This document shows, in pieces, positions 23,048 through 30,728 of a stretch of DNA of 33,524 nt. The notes under the pieces are model-generated. The model made no database searches. It was given only the letters and a program-made list of their open reading frames with translations, and was not told where the DNA came from. The position numbers were made by a program, and so were the translations under genes. The first letter of the stretch is position 1. Each line of letters opens with the position of its first letter. Source of the DNA: Pseudomonadota bacterium (GTDB lineage Bacteria; Desulfobacterota; Binatia; UBA12015); the NCBI GenBank assembly GCA_005777805.1, contig SXLG01000039.1, forward strand, positions 1 to 33,524, read 5' to 3'.

Positions 23048-25363
23048 GTGGCGACTCGCAATCGCGCCCGACCGATCGTAGCGGCCCCTGCCGCGGCTTC
23101 TCTGGGTCGCGAGGCGGCCGGCGTTGGCGTCGGCGTGGTGGCGCTGCTGATCGGGCTCGCCGTCCTCTCCTACGACCCGCTGGCTCGTTCCAACCTGATC
23201 GGCCCGTCGGGCGCGGCTCTCGCCGACCTGCTCGTGTCGACACTCGGGCTGGCGGCCATGGCCGTGCCGATTGGCGGGCTGGTGTGGGCCGTGGCGATCT
23301 TCCGCGGCGGCGCCCAGGAAATCGGCCCGGTGCGTGGCGCGGCGATCGGTGGCACACTGCTCGCGAGTGCGGTGGCGGTTCATCTCGCCGTGGGCACCTG
23401 GCATGGCCTCCAAGCGGGTGGCCTGATCGGTGGCTTTCTGAGTGCGGTGCTGGTCGATGGTCTCGGCAGCGCCGGGGCCTGGCTCGTGGTGGCGACGGTT
23501 CTGCTGCTTCTCGTGGCGACACTTTCGGGACGCACGGTCGGCGCTCTGGGGCGCTCGGCGGGAGGTGCGGCCGCCCGGGTCGGGCGGGGCAGCGCGGCGC
23601 TCGCGCGACAGCGCGCGGCCCGGTGGCGCCGCGGCGCAGACGGCGACCGCGAGGATGTCATCGATCTCTTCGATGAAGACGAGTCGGCGCCGATCCTGTT
23701 GCGTCGCTCGCATGTCGTCACCGACGCCCCGGTGCGCGGCCGCGACACCCCGCCCGAGGGGCGGCGTGCCCCGGTGGTGATTTCGACACCGCCCGAGGCG
23801 TCGCCGAAGACGGCGACCCGTCGTCAAGTCGAAATGCCTTTCCAGGACGGCCGGGCCTGGTGTCTGCCCGACGTCAACCTGCTTGATGTTCCTGTCAACA
23901 GCGAATCAGACGTCGACCACGAAACGCTCAACGCGAGCGCTCGCGTGCTCGAAGCCAAACTCGCGACCTTCGACATCCGCGGCGAGGTGGTCGTCATCCA
24001 CCCCGGGCCGGTCATCACGACCTACGAGTTCGAGCCCGCCGCGGGTATCCGTGTTCAGCGCATCGTCGCGCTGGCCGACGATCTCGCGATGGCGATGCGC
24101 GCCATGAGCGTGCGTATCCTGGCGCCGATTCCCGGCAAATCCGTTGTCGGCATCGAGGTCGCCAACGCGCGTCGCGACTCGGTTCTGCTGCGCGAAATCG
24201 TCGCCTCGGATGCCTTTCACCAGGCCAACTCGACCCTCGCGCTCGCTCTCGGCAAGGATACGACCGGCAGGCCATTTGCCGGCGATCTGGCCCGAATGCC
24301 GCATCTGCTGGTCGCGGGATCCACGGGGTCGGGCAAGTCGGTTTTCCTGAATACGTTGATCGTGAGCCTGCTCATGCGGGCCTCGCCACGCGACGTGCGC
24401 ATGGTGATGATCGACCCCAAGATCCTGGAACTCGCGCCTTACCACGAGATCCCCCACCTGCTGGTTCCGGTGATCACCGAGCCCAAGCAGGCCCTCATCC
24501 TGCTGATCAATCTCGTCATGGAGATGAACGATCGCTATCGCGTGATGCGCGACAAGGGGGTGCGCAACCTCGAGGCCTACAATCGCGCGGTTGCCGCCGA
24601 GAAGGACCAACGCTCCGTGATCGAACTCGAGGCCGATGACGCCGAGGAGGCCGACGCCGAGGATCCGGCGGCCGCCTCGGCGCCGCCCGGCCGGATGGTC
24701 CATCAACACCTGCCGCGGCTCGTCGTGATCATCGACGAGCTGGCCGATCTCATTATGTCGCGGCGCGAGGTCGAGGACCCGATCACCAAGCTGGCGCAGA
24801 AAGCGCGGGCTGCGGGGATCCATCTCGTCGTGGCCACGCAACGGCCCTCGGTGGACGTCATTACCGGCCTCATCAAAGCAAATTTTCCAGCGCGGATCGC
24901 CTTTCAGGTCGCCGGCAAGGTGGACTCGCGCACCATTCTCGACGCCATGGGCGCCGAGCGGCTGCTCGGACAGGGCGACATGCTCTTCCTGCCGCCGGGC
25001 AGCTCGCGTCTGACGCGGCTGCATGGTGCCTTCGTCTCCGACCCGGAGATCGAGCGCATCACGCGCTTCGTGCGGGAGCAGGGGGAAGGGCCCGCCTACC
25101 GCATGGATCTGCTGGAGGATCCGACCGGTGACTCCGAGTCCACGCCCAGCGCTGTTAGTGACGAGGCCGATCCGATGTACGATCTGGCGGTGCAGACGGT
25201 GGCAGAGAGTGGTCGCGCCTCCACGTCCTACGTGCAGCGCCGTCTCCAGGTCGGCTACAATCGGGCGGCGCGCATGATGGAGATGATGGAGCGAGAGGGC
25301 GTCGTGAGCGCGCCCGACCATCGTGGCAATCGCGAGATTCTTGTGCGTTCGATGGACGAGTGA
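23048..25363 (+). CDS. ftsK: DNA translocase FtsK
   Basis: A 771-residue FtsK/SpoIIIE-family translocase, which pumps DNA during chromosome dimer resolution and division. The N-terminal ~165 residues hold four hydrophobic spans (for example VGVGVVALLIGLAVLS and AGAWLVVATVLLLLVATLSG). A short linker of about 90 residues follows, then the alpha/beta motor. Walker A is GSTGSGKS at residues 424-431 and Walker B is LVVIIDELADL; the QRPSVDVITGLIKANFP block follows. A small acidic insert (EADDAEEADAEDPAAAS) lies just before Walker B. The C-terminal gamma winged helix (GRASTSYVQRRLQVGYNRAA), which reads KOPS-type DNA sequences, is complete. The TGA stop overlaps the lolA GTG start. Confidence 0.97.
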   Translation: MATRNRARPIVAAPAAASLGREAAGVGVGVVALLIGLAVLSYDPLARSNLIGPSGAALADLLVSTLGLAAMAVPIGGLVWAVAIFRGGAQEIGPVRGAAIGGTLLASAVAVHLAVGTWHGLQAGGLIGGFLSAVLVDGLGSAGAWLVVATVLLLLVATLSGRTVGALGRSAGGAAARVGRGSAALARQRAARWRRGADGDREDVIDLFDEDESAPILLRRSHVVTDAPVRGRDTPPEGRRAPVVISTPPEASPKTATRRQVEMPFQDGRAWCLPDVNLLDVPVNSESDVDHETLNASARVLEAKLATFDIRGEVVVIHPGPVITTYEFEPAAGIRVQRIVALADDLAMAMRAMSVRILAPIPGKSVVGIEVANARRDSVLLREIVASDAFHQANSTLALALGKDTTGRPFAGDLARMPHLLVAGSTGSGKSVFLNTLIVSLLMRASPRDVRMVMIDPKILELAPYHEIPHLLVPVITEPKQALILLINLVMEMNDRYRVMRDKGVRNLEAYNRAVAAEKDQRSVIELEADDAEEADAEDPAAASAPPGRMVHQHLPRLVVIIDELADLIMSRREVEDPITKLAQKARAAGIHLVVATQRPSVDVITGLIKANFPARIAFQVAGKVDSRTILDAMGAERLLGQGDMLFLPPGSSRLTRLHGAFVSDPEIERITRFVREQGEGPAYRMDLLEDPTGDSESTPSAVSDEADPMYDLAVQTVAESGRASTSYVQRRLQVGYNRAARMMEMMEREGVVSAPDHRGNREILVRSMDE

Positions 25364-26091
25364 GGGTGCAGCCGAGCAAGCACGTTTTGGGGCACCTTCG
25401 GCGGGGGCGGGTCGCAGTGGCGGTCACGGTGCTGCTTCTCGCTGGTCCCTTCGCAGTGGCGCCGGCCCGGGGGGCGAGTGCGGCCGTCACCCCCGCGGAT
25501 CTCGCTCAAGTCATCGCCAAGGTGCAGGCGCGCTACGACGCGACGCGGGACTTCGAAGCCCGCTTCCGCCAGGAGTTGCACCTTGCGGCGGGCGGGCAGA
25601 CCATCGAGTCGCGCGGCCGGGTGTGGTTTCAGCGCCCCGGCCGGATGCGCTGGGAGTATGCAGCGCCCGAGCTGCAGACCATCGTCGCCGATGGCAAGCA
25701 CCTCTGGGTCCATCGGCCCGCCGAGCAGCAGGTCCTGCGCTCGCCGCTCGTCGAGGCCTTCCAGGCCCAGGCTCCGGTCTCCTTTCTGCTCGGCGTGGCC
25801 CGGCTCGACGAAGCCTTCACCGCCCGCCGGCTCGAATCCGTGGGCACAGGCCGCGTGCGCCTCGAATTGACGCCGGCGGATGCCGGAGAGGCGGCTGACC
25901 TCGGCAGGCTTACGCTCGAGGTCGACTCGGCGACCTGGGATCTGGTGGCCGCGGTCGTGCGCGATCCGCTCGGCAACCAGACGCGCGTCGAACTCCGCGA
26001 GCTGAAGCGCAATCGCGGGATCGACGCGGCTCGTTTCCGCTTCGTGCCGCCGCCGGGAGCGGACGTCATCGAACCGCCGAGCCCGCGCTAG
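25360..26091 (+). CDS. lolA: Outer-membrane lipoprotein carrier protein LolA
   Basis: A 243-residue LolA-type protein that carries lipoproteins across the periplasm from the LolCDE complex to the outer membrane. A signal peptide is visible (VAVAVTVLLLAGPFAVAPARG, cleaved near residues 38-42). The mature part has the family core: ATRDFEARFRQE, GRVWFQRPGRMRWEY, LQTIVADGKHLWVH and QVLRSPLVEAFQAQAPVSFLLG. Length is usual. The GTG at 25360 overlaps the ftsK stop as GTGA. No LolB is seen, as is common outside Beta- and Gammaproteobacteria. An outer membrane in the host is implied. Confidence 0.93.
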   Translation: MRVQPSKHVLGHLRRGRVAVAVTVLLLAGPFAVAPARGASAAVTPADLAQVIAKVQARYDATRDFEARFRQELHLAAGGQTIESRGRVWFQRPGRMRWEYAAPELQTIVADGKHLWVHRPAEQQVLRSPLVEAFQAQAPVSFLLGVARLDEAFTARRLESVGTGRVRLELTPADAGEAADLGRLTLEVDSATWDLVAAVVRDPLGNQTRVELRELKRNRGIDAARFRFVPPPGADVIEPPSPR

Positions 26092-26115
26092 GAGGCCTTC
26101 CGTCGGGTGCTGGCG

Positions 26116-26144
26116 TTGACACGGCTCGGTGCTGCGCCTATGTT
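26116..26144 (+). promoter_or_regulatory. Strong candidate sigma-70-type promoter before the DksA/TraR-like gene
   Basis: A perfect TTGACA (26116-26121) is 17 bases from TATGTT (26139-26144). The ATG of the zinc-finger gene follows 33 bases later. It is the best promoter match in the window. Confidence 0.65.
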
Positions 26145-26177
26145 CCCGCCGCCTCGGGAAACGAAAGCGATTCCGGT

Positions 26178-26600
26178 ATGAGAAAGACCTTCCTCAAGAC
26201 GGCGCAGAAAGCTCTTCTGACGATGCGGGAACAGCTGCTCCTGGACATCCGTTCGGAGCAGAAGACGGGTCGCGACGCGCAGAAGGACGAAGGCATGGAC
26301 GCCTACGACGTCGCCAGCGAAGAGCGCGATCGCGATATCGGCACCATCCTGTCGGATCGCGATCGCACCAAGCTGCAGGCGATCGACGCGGCTCTCGAGC
26401 GGATCCGTGGCGGGATCTACGGCGTCTGCGAGGAGTGCGAACTCGAGATCGCGCCCGACCGGCTCAAGGCGCTGCCCTTCACGCGGCTCTGCGTGGTCTG
26501 TCAGGGCGATCGCGAACGCGAGGCCCGGCTGACCCGCCGGCCCGACGAAGATCGCGGCATCCGGCGCCTGCAGGTCGGCGAGACCGACGAAGAGGGTTGA
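26178..26600 (+). CDS. DksA/TraR-family zinc-finger protein
   Basis: A 140-residue member of the DksA/TraR C4 zinc-finger family. The N-terminal ~75 residues form a coiled-coil-like region (MREQLLLDIRSEQ, YDVASEERDRDIGTILSDRDR). The zinc finger follows: C84-x-x-C87 (GVCEECELEIAPDRLKALP) and C105-x-x-C108 (LCVVCQ). DksA proteins bind in the RNA polymerase secondary channel and tune transcription with ppGpp. In DksA the coiled-coil tip carries DxxDxA; here DAYDVAS at 41-47 resembles it. It may be DksA itself or a paralogue. No strong Shine-Dalgarno is visible, but the promoter upstream is good. Confidence 0.88.
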   Translation: MRKTFLKTAQKALLTMREQLLLDIRSEQKTGRDAQKDEGMDAYDVASEERDRDIGTILSDRDRTKLQAIDAALERIRGGIYGVCEECELEIAPDRLKALPFTRLCVVCQGDREREARLTRRPDEDRGIRRLQVGETDEEG

Positions 26601-26601
26601 G

Positions 26602-26628
26602 CCGCGGCGAGACCGCGGGAATCCGCGG
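26602..26628 (+). repeat. Three CCGCGG palindromes spaced about one helical turn
   Basis: CCGCGG occurs at 26602-26607, 26613-26618 and 26623-26628, directly after the zinc-finger gene's stop. Any two can pair to form a short GC hairpin, so this could be a transcription pause or terminator. In GC-rich DNA chance is also possible. Confidence 0.35.
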
Positions 26629-26713
26629 GCGAGCTGACGGGTCGCAAGGGCGTCCTCGGGGGCCAGGCGCGACAACGAGCGCCGCGCCTCGGGCTCTACG
26701 GGCCGGGGGCGCC

Positions 26714-28114
26714 TTGGGACCTGCTCGGGGGCCACGTCGTCGCGCTCACCAAGACCTCAGGGCGATTTTTGCGGCGGCCCTTCGCGCCGTCGAGCCCGCA
26801 GCGCTGGTCACGAAGTTCGTTCGCCGGAACGGTACAAGCATCGAATTAATGCTCCCGGGCATCGACCTGTGTCTCGATCCCACCCGGCTCCGCGTGATTG
26901 CCGCGGGCAAGGCGGCGGCCGCGATGGTCCGGCCGATCTACGAGCTGGCCCGTGGCGTTCGCGGCGTGGTGGTCGCGCCCGCACGGCCGCGGAGCCTGCC
27001 GCCTGGTGCCCGCGGCTTGCGCTGGATCGCGGCCGAGCATCCGTTGCCGGGTCGGGGCAGCTTCCGGGCCGGGCGGGCGGTGCTTGATGAAGTTCAGGCC
27101 GCCGCGCCCGACGACACGATCCTGGTCCTGCTGAGCGGTGGTGCTTCGAGTCTCCTCGAGTGCCCCGCGCCGGGGCTGACCACGGCCGAGGTGCGTGCGG
27201 CATACCGCGTGCTGCTCACGGCCGGTCTGTCGATTGTTGACATGAACCGGATTCGGAGCTGCCTCTCGGCGCTCAAGGGTGGCGGACTCCGGCTCGCGGC
27301 CGGTCGCCGGCGGGTCATCACGCTGGCCCTCTCGGACGTTCCCGGTGATGACCCCGCCGCGATCGGTTCGGGGCCGACGGTGTTGCCGCCGCGGGTCACG
27401 ACGGGGCGGGCGACGGGATCACGCCGGCTCGACGCCGCGCTGCACCTGCTCCGGGCCGGGGGACTGGACCGGAAGCTCTCGCCGCGGGTGCGGGCCATGC
27501 TGGAGCGTGAGGAGGGGGCCGCCCGGGGCACTCGTTCCGCAGGGCTGACCCGAGCTGCGTTCCGTGCGCCATCGGTCTACGTCGTCGTTGGTTCGAATGC
27601 CGACGCGCGTCGGGCGGCCGCGGCCGAGGCTCGGCGGCTCGGCTATGCCGTCCGTCATCGAGCGGCCCTCATCACCGGCGAGGCGACCCGCGCGGGGACG
27701 AGCTTCGGCCGGGGCCTGGGGCCCGTGCCGGCGGGCCGGCCCGTTTGCGTCGTGGCGGGCGGTGAGAGCACGGTGCAGATCGCCGGGCCGGCCGGGCAGG
27801 GGGGCCGGAATCAGGAGTTCGTGATCGCCGCCTCACGTGCCGTCCGCGCCCCGGGCTGGGTCCTTCTCGCTGCCGGAACTGACGGCCGGGACGGCCCCAC
27901 GCCCGCCGCGGGTGCATTGCTCGACGCCACCGTCTTGGGCCGGGTTGGCCGAGGTTTGCTCGACGCCGCGCTGCGCCATCACGACGTCTACCCCTTGCTG
28001 GCCCGCCTGGGCGCGCTGATCGAGACCGGGCCGACCGGCACCAACGTCATGGACCTTGCGCTCGCGCTCAGCTTCGAGCGAAGAGTTCTTGCGGCTCCTC
28101 TTTCGGCTCGTTAA
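26714..28114 (+). CDS. Glycerate 2-kinase (GckA/TtuD type, MOFRL family)
   Basis: A protein of about 466 residues that phosphorylates D-glycerate to 2-phosphoglycerate, linking photorespiratory, serine-cycle or sugar-acid routes to glycolysis. The N-terminal domain has VIAAGKAAAAMVRPIYEL, LLSGGASSLLECPAPGLT, NRIRSCLSALKGGGL and ALSDVPGDDPAAIGSGPT. The C-terminal MOFRL domain has VVAGGESTVQI, GRNQEFVIAA, AAGTDGRDGPTPAAGA and GPTGTNVMDL. The start is uncertain: no ATG or GTG fits the homologous N-terminus (HQDLRAIFAAALRAVEP). TTG 26714 is proposed because it is in frame and gives the right length; the open frame reaches back to 26129 through the zinc-finger gene and is not coding there. Confidence 0.88.
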   Translation: MGPARGPRRRAHQDLRAIFAAALRAVEPAALVTKFVRRNGTSIELMLPGIDLCLDPTRLRVIAAGKAAAAMVRPIYELARGVRGVVVAPARPRSLPPGARGLRWIAAEHPLPGRGSFRAGRAVLDEVQAAAPDDTILVLLSGGASSLLECPAPGLTTAEVRAAYRVLLTAGLSIVDMNRIRSCLSALKGGGLRLAAGRRRVITLALSDVPGDDPAAIGSGPTVLPPRVTTGRATGSRRLDAALHLLRAGGLDRKLSPRVRAMLEREEGAARGTRSAGLTRAAFRAPSVYVVVGSNADARRAAAAEARRLGYAVRHRAALITGEATRAGTSFGRGLGPVPAGRPVCVVAGGESTVQIAGPAGQGGRNQEFVIAASRAVRAPGWVLLAAGTDGRDGPTPAAGALLDATVLGRVGRGLLDAALRHHDVYPLLARLGALIETGPTGTNVMDLALALSFERRVLAAPLSAR

Positions 28115-28171
28115 CTCGCCGACGCGGCCCCGGGATGGATTCGGGGCGGGAAGGACGGGCGTCGGCCTCCT

Positions 28172-29290
28172 GTGGGCGTCACGATGATAGAGGCCGTGCT
28201 CGACAGGACGACGGTCGCCTCGCTGGTCGAGGACTGCGGGCTCGGGCGCCTGCAGGAGATCGCCGCAGCACCTGCCGGCTGGGCTGATCCCACCCTCGGA
28301 CAGAGTGCCCTTGCCGCCGAGCTGAGTCGTGGTCGGGTCGTGGTCCGGGTCGACAGCGAACGCGCCGAGCTCGAAGTCAAGCGCGAAGTCGATCTCGCCT
28401 TCTTTCTGCGCAATCAGGGCTTCCCTGCACCCCAGCCGGTCGAGGACCGCCGCGGACGCCACCACCGCGAGGTCGGCGACCGACACGTCGTGGTCTTTCG
28501 TTCGCTCGATGGTCGGGTGAAGCCGGTCACACAGCTCCTCCCGACGCACGTCGAGGCTTGCGGGCGCGCCATCGCCGAGTTCCAGGCGCTTGGTCGTACC
28601 TACAAAAAGGGTGTCGAAGGTCGGCACGGTTTCGAGTTCGTCGCGGAGCGCTGGATGGCGCTGCGCGACCGCCTGCCGCCGTTCCTGCGCAAGGTCGTGC
28701 GGACCATCAACGACGAAATCGAGTATCTGGGTGGCTATCTCGAGGGCAAGTTGCCCAAGGGTGTCATCCTGCGGGACCTGGAACCCGAGCGCCTGCTGGT
28801 CAAAGGCGACAAGCTGGTAGGCATCCTGCATCTGGGCGGGGTGTGCCGTGGCAAGTATATTTTCGATCTGGCCGCGGCGATCAACGCGCTCTGTTTCGTC
28901 GACGGGGCCTACGATCTCAAGCGTTTCGAGAGCCTGCTGACCGGCTATGAATCGGTGCGACCGCTCTCGCTGGCGGAGTGGGATGCCTTCCCGAGTGAAC
29001 TCCGGCTCGCGGCGGTGCGGCTGGTGGTCCGGCGACTCGACGAGGCCGCCTCGGGGCCGCTCGGTCTGTCCGTTCTCTCGGCGATCGCGGGAGCCATGGC
29101 GTCTCCCCGTGACGACGGTTTCCCCGGGCCGGTGCAGCTCTTTCTTGACGGCTACAACCGACTGCTGACGCTGCGGCGCGAACGCGAGGGCGGCATGGAC
29201 GACCTGTTGCTCGCGTTGGCGACCGGCTACGACTATCGGAAATATCAGAAAATCCGGGCACCTCAGCGGCGCCGGAACCGGTCATCCTGA
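28172..29290 (+). CDS. Homoserine-kinase-like (APH-fold) protein with degenerate active site, probable pseudokinase
   Basis: A 372-residue protein. Its C-terminal half follows type II homoserine kinases and other APH-fold kinases: [60 protein letters not shown] and [16 protein letters not shown]. In active relatives the catalytic loop is HGDLxxDN. Here it is L200-R-D202-LEPE-R207: Asp is kept, but His and the metal-binding Asn are lost. The metal-binding Asp of the D-F-G-like motif (ID-F-G) is H220 (LH-L-G). These losses argue against normal phosphotransfer. GTG 28172 or ATG 28184 may be the start; an AAGGA lies before the GTG. The stop overlaps the folE ATG as TGATG, so the two are probably translated together. 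It may be a regulator or scaffold; its function is unknown. Confidence 0.75.
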   Translation: MGVTMIEAVLDRTTVASLVEDCGLGRLQEIAAAPAGWADPTLGQSALAAELSRGRVVVRVDSERAELEVKREVDLAFFLRNQGFPAPQPVEDRRGRHHREVGDRHVVVFRSLDGRVKPVTQLLPTHVEACGRAIAEFQALGRTYKKGVEGRHGFEFVAERWMALRDRLPPFLRKVVRTINDEIEYLGGYLEGKLPKGVILRDLEPERLLVKGDKLVGILHLGGVCRGKYIFDLAAAINALCFVDGAYDLKRFESLLTGYESVRPLSLAEWDAFPSELRLAAVRLVVRRLDEAASGPLGLSVLSAIAGAMASPRDDGFPGPVQLFLDGYNRLLTLRREREGGMDDLLLALATGYDYRKYQKIRAPQRRRNRSS

Positions 29291-29841
29291 TGCGGCGGCA
29301 GTTCGAGGAGATCCTTCGCGCGGTGGGGGAAGACCCCACACGTGAGGGCCTGCTCAAGACCCCCGAGCGTTGCGAAAAGGCGCTCACCGAATTGACGTGC
29401 GGATATCGGCAAGATCCCGAGCAGATCATCAAGGGAGCCATCTTCACCGAAGAGTGCTCCGAGATGATCATCATGAAGGACATCGATTTCTTCTCGCTCT
29501 GCGAGCACCACATCCTGCCCTTCTTCGGCAAGGCTCATATCGCCTACCTGCCGCGGGGGCGGATTGTGGGCATCTCCAAGCTTGCGCGCGTGGTCGACGT
29601 TTTTGCCCGCCGGCTGCAGGTGCAGGAGCGCATGACGACGCAGATCGCCCAGGTCCTCATGCAGAACCTCGAACCCGAAGGCGTTGCGGTCGTGGTCGAG
29701 GCCGACCACCTCTGCATGCGGATGCGGGGGGTCGAGAAGCAGAACTCGTTCGTCGTGACGAGTGCCATGCTTGGCGTCTTCCGGGATCGCCAGGCGACGC
29801 GCGAGGAGTTCATGGAACTTCTCGGGCATCCCCGCCGCTGA
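29290..29841 (+). CDS. folE: GTP cyclohydrolase I
   Basis: A 183-residue GTP cyclohydrolase I, the zinc enzyme that converts GTP to 7,8-dihydroneopterin triphosphate, the first step towards folate and other pteridines. Zinc ligands are C71 and H74 (CEHH, 71-74) and C142 ([11 protein letters not shown]). Other blocks are [56 protein letters not shown] and the C-terminal [11 protein letters not shown]. The ATG overlaps the pseudokinase stop (TGATG), which suits translational coupling. It is convergent with the glycosyltransferase, five bases apart. Confidence 0.97.
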   Translation: MRRQFEEILRAVGEDPTREGLLKTPERCEKALTELTCGYRQDPEQIIKGAIFTEECSEMIIMKDIDFFSLCEHHILPFFGKAHIAYLPRGRIVGISKLARVVDVFARRLQVQERMTTQIAQVLMQNLEPEGVAVVVEADHLCMRMRGVEKQNSFVVTSAMLGVFRDRQATREEFMELLGHPRR

Positions 29842-29846
29842 GCGAC

Positions 29847-30728
29847 TCAACCGACCGTCGGCGTGTCCGCGGTGGCGATGCCGAAAGCGGTCCGTGACAC
29901 GCCGCCCCGCCGGTTCTCTTCGAGCAGGAGCCTGTTCGATTCGATCAACGTCGCTCGGCTGGCCGGGCGGTCGTGTTCGAGGTGCAACATCGGTACGCGA
30001 TAGCGGACCGAGCAGCCGGCGAGCCCGGCCGCTCGCAGTCGCTGCGCCAGATCCTTGTCCTCCAGACCGAGACCGAAGCGCTCGTCGAAGCCGGCCACGG
30101 CGAGGAGGTCGCTGCGCCAGGCCGAGCTGTGGCCGCCGCGCCAGCCGACGGGTCGAAGCAAGGCGAGGCTATCGAGCAGGGGCGCGAGTCCGGGGACGAG
30201 GCCCGCGAGCAGCCGGCGCGACCTCCTGCCGCGCAGCGCGAGCGCGCGCCAGCCTTCGGTCGAGCCCGCATTCACCGCGGCCCTATCGAGGCTTCGCGTG
30301 GCCTTGTGTCCGAGCAGAATCGTGCCCCCGGCGAGCCAGCGTCGTGGCCGGCGCAGACGCAGATGAGAGGCGATCGCGTGCCGTGGCACCAGGCAGTCGC
30401 CGTCGACGAAGAGGAGGTAGGGGCCGCGGGCCGCGACGATCGCGCGGTTCATGAGGGTGCACTTCCGCGGGCCCCGATGCGCCTGCCAGAGATGCAAGGT
30501 CGGCAAGCGCGAATCCCGGGCGAAGTCTGCGACGATCGTGGCTGTCGTCGCGTCGCTGCCGTCGTCGGCGACGATGATCTCGAAGTCCTGCCGGGTCTGG
30601 CGCGCGAGGCTCGCCAGCACAAGTTCGAGAGCGCTGGGATTATCCCAGGTGCAAACCACGACCGAGAGCGCCGGCGCACCGGCCGTGGCAGGGGCAGACG
30701 ATTTTCCGCTCAGAAGCGCGCCCACCAC
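29847..30728 (-). CDS. Family 2 glycosyltransferase
   Basis: A 293-residue GT-A-fold inverting glycosyltransferase. The nucleotide-sugar site has LSVVVCTWDNPSALELVLAS, VADDGSD (53-59) and the metal-binding FVDGDC (D109-G-D111). The acceptor region has the family-type GLEDKDLAQRLRAAG, and RKCTLMNRAIVAARG is also typical. There is no membrane span. It probably adds a sugar to a cell-surface glycan on the cytoplasmic face. The GTG at 30728 lies inside the end of the TolC-like gene, with a 19-base overlap, so the two are likely one transcript. An internal start is possible. Confidence 0.85.
   Translation of the reverse strand: MVGALLSGKSSAPATAGAPALSVVVCTWDNPSALELVLASLARQTRQDFEIIVADDGSDATTATIVADFARDSRLPTLHLWQAHRGPRKCTLMNRAIVAARGPYLLFVDGDCLVPRHAIASHLRLRRPRRWLAGGTILLGHKATRSLDRAAVNAGSTEGWRALALRGRRSRRLLAGLVPGLAPLLDSLALLRPVGWRGGHSSAWRSDLLAVAGFDERFGLGLEDKDLAQRLRAAGLAGCSVRYRVPMLHLEHDRPASRATLIESNRLLLEENRRGGVSRTAFGIATADTPTVG

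Noticed and set aside
21211-23061. A 616-codon open frame on the minus strand opposite RNase J
   Set aside because: The plus strand carries complete RNase J motifs; the antisense translation has no family features.
27591-27602. GGTTCGAATGC resembling a tRNA T-loop
   Set aside because: It lies inside the glycerate kinase coding sequence and no matching acceptor, D or anticodon arms surround it.
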